NCBI RefSeq assembly: GCF_042429235.1
Contig: NZ_JBHMBA010000002.1
Direction: 5' to 3' (one strand)
DNA length: 64,000 bases
From: Arthrobacter_B citreus
Lineage (GTDB): Bacteria; Actinomycetota; Actinomycetes; Actinomycetales; Micrococcaceae
Numbering within the stretch: the stretch's first letter is position 1; the number at the start of each line of letters is the position of its first letter. The position numbers and the translations under genes were made by a program. The notes under the pieces are model-generated. The model saw only the letters and a list, made by a program, of their open reading frames with translations. It ran no database searches and was not told the DNA's origin. Below are positions 59,379-64,000 of the stretch, in pieces.

Positions 59379-60715
59379 GCCTGCTCCTTACGGATAGTCA
59401 GACCCTTGTTCTCGAAAACGGTCATGATTTGCCGTTCCGACTCGGCGATCGAATCCACCAGGCTGGTTCCCGAGGTCTTGCGGCGGAAACCGTCGCTGAG
59501 GATGTTGAAGGACTGCTGGGTGGTGGGCCACCATGACCAGTCCGGATTTTGCTCCTTGGCAGCCGGAACGAAAATTTCCCGGTTGTAGGCCTGGCCGCTG
59601 AAGAACTCGGAACCGCTCTGCCGGGACGTGCCGATGAAGTCCTTCGCCGGGGACCACCCGATGCCGCTGTTGGCGATCATCGCGTCGATCCCTTCCTTCG
59701 ACGTCGTCATCCAAACCGCGAATTCCAGCGCCTCCCGCGGATGCTTGCTGCTGGACATCACCGCCGCCGTCGAACCTCCGAGGTAGCTGGAGCCGAATCC
59801 GGAGCCTTCCCAGACCGGCATGCGCGCGCCCTTCCATTTCCCGGCGCCGCCGCTGACACCCTCCACGAGCGCGTCTCCCCAGCTGGCCGTGACGACAGAC
59901 GCGATCTTTCCCTGGGAGGCCGCGGCGAACCAGGCCGGAGTGTAGGCACCGTACCCGATCTGGACCAGGTCCTTGTCGATCGCCTGATCAAAGAAGTCAG
60001 CAACCTGGAGGGTGGCATCATCGGTCATGTTGATGACCCAGCCGTCTTCCTCGGCCCTAAACCATTGGGCACCGGCCTGGCCTGCCAGTGCGGCAAAGAC
60101 CGAGGCATCAGCCAGTGGGAAGCAGTCGATATAGACGTCGAGCCCGCGGAGTTCCGCAGCAACCTCAGCCCATTCGGGCCACGTGCGCGGGGTGCCCGTG
60201 ACGCCCACCGTGCTGAAGACTTCGGGCTGGTAGAACATCGCCATCGGACCGGAGTCCTGCGGGATCGCATAGACGCCGTCCATGTAGCTGACCTGCTGCC
60301 ACAGGGTCTCGTCATACAGCGGTGCGTACTCGTTGGCGCCGTACCGCGAGAGGTCGACCAGCCCGTTGACCAGCATGAATTCCGGAATCGAGCGCATTTC
60401 GACCTGGCCGATGTCCGGGCCGGCGCCGGCGGCCAGCGCGGAGTAGAGCTTCTGGTAACCGCCTTGGTTGCCGCCCGGGATCCAAGTTGCTTCCACCTGC
60501 ACGTTGGGATTGGCGGCATTCCAGACGTCCAGGACCTTTTGCAGGTCCTTCAGCCATGCCCAGTAGGAAAGGGTGATCTTCTCCCCGCCCGCCGGTGCGA
60601 TGGTTGGTGCCGTATTCACCGACACGGTCCCGGGTGTGCTGCAGGCGGAGAGGAACCCTCCCGCCGCTGCTCCCAGACCTGCGCCGAGCAATTGCCTGCG
60701 GCTGAATGCAGCCAT
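59375..60715 (-). CDS. ABC sugar-binding lipoprotein
   Basis: A 446-residue extracellular solute-binding protein (family 1). From the ATG at 60715 it begins MAAFSRRQLLGAGLGAA, a twin-arginine type signal peptide, and ends the leader with lipobox LSAC, so it is probably exported folded and lipidated. EKITLSYWAW and GGSTAAVMSSSKHPREALEF are typical of CUT1 binding proteins. GGAAGTG lies about 10 nt before the ATG; the longer open frame upstream adds no signal-like sequence. It delivers a beta-galactoside, by inference from lacZ at the end of the operon. Confidence 0.92.
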   Translation of the reverse strand: MAAFSRRQLLGAGLGAAAGGFLSACSTPGTVSVNTAPTIAPAGGEKITLSYWAWLKDLQKVLDVWNAANPNVQVEATWIPGGNQGGYQKLYSALAAGAGPDIGQVEMRSIPEFMLVNGLVDLSRYGANEYAPLYDETLWQQVSYMDGVYAIPQDSGPMAMFYQPEVFSTVGVTGTPRTWPEWAEVAAELRGLDVYIDCFPLADASVFAALAGQAGAQWFRAEEDGWVINMTDDATLQVADFFDQAIDKDLVQIGYGAYTPAWFAAASQGKIASVVTASWGDALVEGVSGGAGKWKGARMPVWEGSGFGSSYLGGSTAAVMSSSKHPREALEFAVWMTTSKEGIDAMIANSGIGWSPAKDFIGTSRQSGSEFFSGQAYNREIFVPAAKEQNPDWSWWPTTQQSFNILSDGFRRKTSGTSLVDSIAESERQIMTVFENKGLTIRKEQA

Positions 60716-60792
60716 GTGCCGATCACTTCCTTGTGTGGGCAGAATGTCCTCGTGCTGACACGGTTCGCCCTTCTGCGAAGCCGCCAAAGAGG

Positions 60793-60807
60793 TACTAGAA
60801 CGCTACA
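60793..60807 (-). promoter_or_regulatory. Possible degenerate LacI-type operator
   Basis: Read leftward, TGTAGCG followed by TTCTAGTA has one good LacI-family half-site and one poor one, about 80 bp upstream of the binding protein gene. No LacI-family gene is in the window. Weak call. Confidence 0.25.
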
Positions 60808-60820
60808 CAGGCATCAAAAG

Positions 60821-60859
60821 TAACACCAGCCCCACAAAAGACCTGTGGGGCTGGTGTTA
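60821..60859 (-). terminator. Terminator of the UvrA2-type gene
   Basis: TAACACCAGCCCCACA (60821-60836) pairs perfectly with 60844-60859 over a 7-nt loop, a 16-bp stem. On the leftward strand it is followed by CTTTTG. It separates the UvrA2-type gene from the lacZ operon. Confidence 0.88.
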
Positions 60860-60894
60860 TCTATTCTTGATCTTCAGCTGGGGACGGCTCCGGT

Positions 60895-63438
60895 TCAGGG
60901 CAGCGCCTTCAGGGCGGCCGCCAGGTACGACGACGTCCGGCTGGCTGAGCAGGCCGCCACGTCGGCGGGCGTGCCGGCGCAGATAACGCGGCCGCCGTCG
61001 TCTCCTCCGGCCGGGCCCATGTCGATGACCCAGTCCGCGGAGGCCACCACGTTCATGGAATGCTCCACCACCACGACGGTGTTTCCGGCGTCCACGAGGC
61101 GGTTGAGCTGGGCCAGCAGCAGGCGGACGTCCTGGGGATGCAGTCCGGTGGTGGGTTCATCGAGCAGGTAGAGGGTGTGGCCGCGGCGGGCACGCTGCAG
61201 CTCGGTGGCCAGCTTGATGCGCTGCGCTTCACCGCCGGACAGCTCGGTGGCGGGCTGGCCCAGGCGCAGGTACCCAAGGCCGACGTCGAGCAGGGTCCGC
61301 AGGCTGCGTGCCGCCGCCGGTACGTCGGCGAGGAACTCGGCGGCCGTTTCCACCCGCATGGCCAGCACATCGGCAATGCTCTTGCCGCGGTAGGTCACTT
61401 CGAGGGTTTCCTCGTTGTAGCGGGCGCCGTGACACTGCGGGCATGGCCCGTAGGTGCCGGGCAGGAACAGCAGCTCGACGGCGAGGAACCCCTCGCCCTG
61501 GCAGGTCTCGCACCGCCCGCCGGCCATGTTGAACGAGAAACGGCCGGCGTTGTAACCGCGTGCCCGGGATTCATCAGTGGCGGCGTAGAGCTTGCGGACG
61601 GCGTCGAACAGTCCGGTGTAGGTGGCCAGGTTGGAGCGCGGCGTGCGGCCGATGGGCCGCTGGTCCACCTTCACGAGGCGGTCCAGATGCTCCAGCCCGG
61701 CAATGTCGCGCACCGAGGCGCCGGGGTCGACGTCGTCGTCCGCCTCTGTTTCGGGATCCTCCGCAACTGCCGGGGAACCGTTGACGTGCTCCCCCACCGT
61801 TTCGGCCAGGACCTGGCTGACCAGCGTGGATTTTCCTGACCCGGAAACGCCGGTGACGGCGGTGAGCACGCCCAGCGGAATCTCGGCGTCGAGCTCCTTC
61901 AGGTTGTGCCGGGAAATGCCCTTGAGGTTCAGCCACTGCCCGGGAGTGCGCCGGGCGGGGGCGATTTCCTCGGCCTCGCCGAACAGGAAGGGCCGGGTCG
62001 CGCTTTCGGCAACATCCGCAAGCCCGGCCACCGGGCCGCTGTACAGCACCGTGCCGCCGCCGTCGCCGGCCTGCGGTCCCACGTCCACGATCCATTCGGC
62101 GCTGCGGACCACGTCCATGTTGTGCTCGACGACGAACACCGAGTTCCCGGCGTCCTTCAGCTCCTGCAGCACGGCGAGCAGGGGTTCGGCGTCTGCCGGG
62201 TGCAGGCCGGCGGAAGGCTCGTCGAGCACGTAGATGACGCCGAACAGGCCCGAGCGCAGCTGGGTGGCAATCCGCAGCCGCTGCATCTCCCCCGGTGAAA
62301 GTGTGGGGGTAGCGCGGGACAGGCTCAGGTAGCCCAGCCCCAGGTCAATGAGCACCTGCAGCCGGGACAGCAGGTCGCGGGTGATCGTGACGGCAACTTC
62401 GGTGTCTTCGTTGGAGGCCTTGGCCCGGGAGGCGGTGCCCGCGGCCTTCAGCTCCGCCGTCGGCCGAATGATGTCCGCGAGCTCACCGAGGGTGGCGCCG
62501 TTCAGTTCGGCAATGTTCCGGCCGGCAAAGGTGACGGCGAGCGCTTCGGGACGCAGGCCGGCGCCGCCGCAGACCGGGCAGGGGCCGGAGACCATGTACT
62601 CCAGCACCCGCTTGCGCATCTGCTCGCTGCCGGAATCCGCCAGGGTATGCAGCACGTAGGACTTCGCGCTCCAGAAGCGGCCCTTGTACGGCTTGGCCAC
62701 GCGGTCGCGCTGCGGGGTGATCATGACCACGGGCTGCTCGTCGGTGAACAGGATCCAGTCGCGGTCCTTCTTCGACAGCTTCTTCCACGGCACGTCGACG
62801 TCATAGCCGAGCTGGATGAGGATGTCGCGCAGGTTCTTGCCCTGCCAGGCGCCGGGCCATGCGGCAATGGCGCCGTCGCGGATGCTCAGCTCCGGATTCG
62901 GAACCAGCGAATCCTCGGTCACGGTGTGGGCAATCCCCAGGCCGGAGCACTCGCGGCAGGCACCCGCGGCCGTGTTGGGCGAGAACGCATCCGAGTCCAG
63001 GCTGCCCGGTTCGGCATCCGCCGGATAGGTGCCGCCGCGGGAAAACAGCATGCGCATGGAGTTCGACAGTGTGGTCAGCGTGCCCACGGTGGAACGGGAA
63101 CTGGGGGTGCCGCGGCGCTGCTGCAGCGCGACGGCGGGAGGCAGGCCGGTGATCTGCTCCACCTTGGGCGTGTGACCCTGGGACAGCAGCCGGCGCGCGT
63201 AGGGTGCCACGGACTCGAAGTAGCGGCGCTGGGCCTCGGCGTAAATGGTGCCGAAGGCCAGCGAGGACTTGCCCGAACCGGAGACGCCGGTGAAGGCCAC
63301 TATCGCGTCCCGTGGGATATCGACGTCGACGTCGCGCAAGTTGTTCTCCTGCGCTCCGCGCACCCGCACCATGCCGTTGGTGCCGGGATCAGTGCTTTGG
63401 TTGCGGGTGTTTTCCGGGGTCAGCTCAGCGATACTCAT
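60895..63438 (-). CDS. UvrA2-type ABC ATPase (UvrA paralogue)
   Basis: An 847-residue protein with two ABC ATPase halves: Walker A GVSGSGKSSL (residues 51-60) and GVSGSGKSTL (second half), signatures LSPGEMQRLRIA and LSGGEAQRIKLA, and zinc-type cysteine pairs CPVCGGAG and CETCQGEG...CPQC. It is about 100 residues shorter than true UvrA (about 950), and the region between the first Walker A and the signature lacks space for the UvrB-binding domain. That fits the UvrA2/DrrC group linked to damage tolerance and self-resistance to DNA-binding drugs. Start ATG at 63438; alone in its transcript. Confidence 0.9.
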   Translation of the reverse strand: MSIAELTPENTRNQSTDPGTNGMVRVRGAQENNLRDVDVDIPRDAIVAFTGVSGSGKSSLAFGTIYAEAQRRYFESVAPYARRLLSQGHTPKVEQITGLPPAVALQQRRGTPSSRSTVGTLTTLSNSMRMLFSRGGTYPADAEPGSLDSDAFSPNTAAGACRECSGLGIAHTVTEDSLVPNPELSIRDGAIAAWPGAWQGKNLRDILIQLGYDVDVPWKKLSKKDRDWILFTDEQPVVMITPQRDRVAKPYKGRFWSAKSYVLHTLADSGSEQMRKRVLEYMVSGPCPVCGGAGLRPEALAVTFAGRNIAELNGATLGELADIIRPTAELKAAGTASRAKASNEDTEVAVTITRDLLSRLQVLIDLGLGYLSLSRATPTLSPGEMQRLRIATQLRSGLFGVIYVLDEPSAGLHPADAEPLLAVLQELKDAGNSVFVVEHNMDVVRSAEWIVDVGPQAGDGGGTVLYSGPVAGLADVAESATRPFLFGEAEEIAPARRTPGQWLNLKGISRHNLKELDAEIPLGVLTAVTGVSGSGKSTLVSQVLAETVGEHVNGSPAVAEDPETEADDDVDPGASVRDIAGLEHLDRLVKVDQRPIGRTPRSNLATYTGLFDAVRKLYAATDESRARGYNAGRFSFNMAGGRCETCQGEGFLAVELLFLPGTYGPCPQCHGARYNEETLEVTYRGKSIADVLAMRVETAAEFLADVPAAARSLRTLLDVGLGYLRLGQPATELSGGEAQRIKLATELQRARRGHTLYLLDEPTTGLHPQDVRLLLAQLNRLVDAGNTVVVVEHSMNVVASADWVIDMGPAGGDDGGRVICAGTPADVAACSASRTSSYLAAALKALP

Positions 63439-63479
63439 CCATTCCAGCGTATCGAGGTGATCCGGGAGCGCCTAAATGA

Positions 63480-63491
63480 TAAGCATGCTTA
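63480..63491. promoter_or_regulatory. Perfect palindrome TAAGCATGCTTA upstream of UvrA2 gene
   Basis: A 12-bp perfect palindrome 42 bp before the start of the UvrA2-type gene, in the region where its promoter must lie. TetR- or MarR-like repressors bind sites of this kind; no such gene is in the window. Confidence 0.5.
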
Positions 63492-63569
63492 CGCCAAGAG
63501 CGTGACGACGCCGGAGCTGTTACGAACCGGGTTCCTCCCGCGCCCGAGCCTCCGCAGCTCCCCAGCCCC

Positions 63570-64000
63570 CTAGAGGGTGACCCCGTCGGGCAGTTCCGGG
63601 GCGTCAAACTTCTGCCGGTCGCACTCCGTGCGCAGCTGCGGATAGGTCTCCGCGATGAGGTCCAGGATCCGGTTCCGCACCACCAGGTACGCCTCCCCCA
63701 CGCCCACCACACCCTTGAACTCCTTGAGCTCCTCCTCGTAGGAGGTCTGCTTGTGCCGCAGGTAGTTCACCGTCAGCCGGTCCAGCCGGGCAGTGGATGT
63801 TTTCCGGCTGGCCGGAGACTGGCTGCGGCGGAGCCTGCTGTTGAAGTGTTCGATGGCCTTATCCTGCATCTGCTGCCACGGCTCGGGCTCGATCCGCAGC
63901 TCGAGCGCCTCGGCCGCCGCCACTGCTTCCTTCTTCTTCGCCAGGGCCCTCCCCCGGGCTGCCAGCTGCCGGGTCCGGGACGCCTCCCGCGCCTTTTGAT
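63570..64000 (-). CDS. C-terminal part of an unidentified protein, cut by window edge
   Basis: The last 142 codons or so of a gene read leftward; the frame is open through the right edge at 64000. The visible part is highly charged and helical: a Lys/Arg/Ala-rich stretch (near the edge), EPEPWQQMQDKAIEHFNSRLRR, then YLRHKQTSYEEELKEFKGVVGVGEAYLVVRNRILDLIAETYPQL and a short tail. An internal GTG at 63923 could be a start, but codon use stays gene-like upstream. I do not recognise the family. Confidence 0.6.
   Translation of the reverse strand, partial: QKAREASRTRQLAARGRALAKKKEAVAAAEALELRIEPEPWQQMQDKAIEHFNSRLRRSQSPASRKTSTARLDRLTVNYLRHKQTSYEEELKEFKGVVGVGEAYLVVRNRILDLIAETYPQLRTECDRQKFDAPELPDGVTL

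Noticed and set aside
60793..60807. Confident LacI operator for the lacZ operon
   Set aside because: Only one half-site matches well; kept as a weak call only.

Overview
The window looks like a chromosomal piece of a high-GC actinobacterium, most likely Micrococcaceae (Arthrobacter or a close relative). The signs are very GC-rich codon use, a stand-alone DUF222-HNH protein, an MT0933-type antitoxin, the DUF3000-RNase D gene pair and a DUF6421-SDR-threonine aldolase gene set. This placement is inferred from gene content alone. No rRNA gene, IS element, prophage or CRISPR array was seen.

Layout. 1-5.5 kb: the end of a peptide deformylase gene (cut by the window edge), a PD-(D/E)XK nuclease, a tRNA-Val(CAC) gene facing left, a six-gene tRNA array facing right (Gly-Cys-Val-Gly-Val-Gly) closed by a strong hairpin, a DUF222-HNH protein and a small antitoxin-like protein. 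5.6-13.2 kb: housekeeping genes (ZapE-like ATPase, rhodanese plus SufE, YbaK-type deacylase, CPBP protease, alpha/beta hydrolase, MsrB, flavin reductase). 13.2-22 kb: two adjacent blocks of 21-bp repeats, then a small protein carrying the metal-site residues of encapsulated ferritin (EncFtn), then a complete nine-gene V/A-type ATPase operon in which every junction overlaps. 22-32.6 kb: a sugar-acid catabolic cluster: Ldh2-family dehydrogenase, TRAP transporter DctPQM, L-fuconate/D-arabinonate-type dehydratase, 2-oxoglutarate-semialdehyde dehydrogenase, FAH-fold 2-keto-3-deoxy-acid dehydratase, GntR regulator and an SDR. 32.7-39.3 kb: thiolase, P-loop kinase, ArsR regulator with MFS exporter, release factor 3, and a PadR regulator with its membrane partner. 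39.3-47.3 kb: SdpI-like protein, DUF6421-SDR-threonine aldolase, sarcosine-oxidase-like flavoprotein, DUF3000 protein and RNase D. 47.3-53.4 kb: small membrane proteins, GNAT and SRPBCC proteins, an MFS transporter and a secreted M6 metalloprotease. 53.7-64 kb: a DinB-like protein, a beta-galactosidase operon with its own ABC sugar importer, a UvrA2-type ABC protein, and the end of an unidentified gene cut by the window edge.

How the genes fit together. The catabolic cluster reads as import of an aldonic acid, dehydration to a 2-keto-3-deoxy acid, a second dehydration to 2-oxoglutarate semialdehyde and oxidation to 2-oxoglutarate, under a GntR/FCD regulator. The lacZ operon couples uptake of a beta-galactoside to its hydrolysis in the cytoplasm. 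The most unusual locus is the V/A-ATPase operon headed by an EncFtn-like ferritin. Its proteolipid has the architecture I associate with clostridial V-ATPases, its subunit I has a very short N-terminal domain, and no encapsulin shell gene lies in the window.
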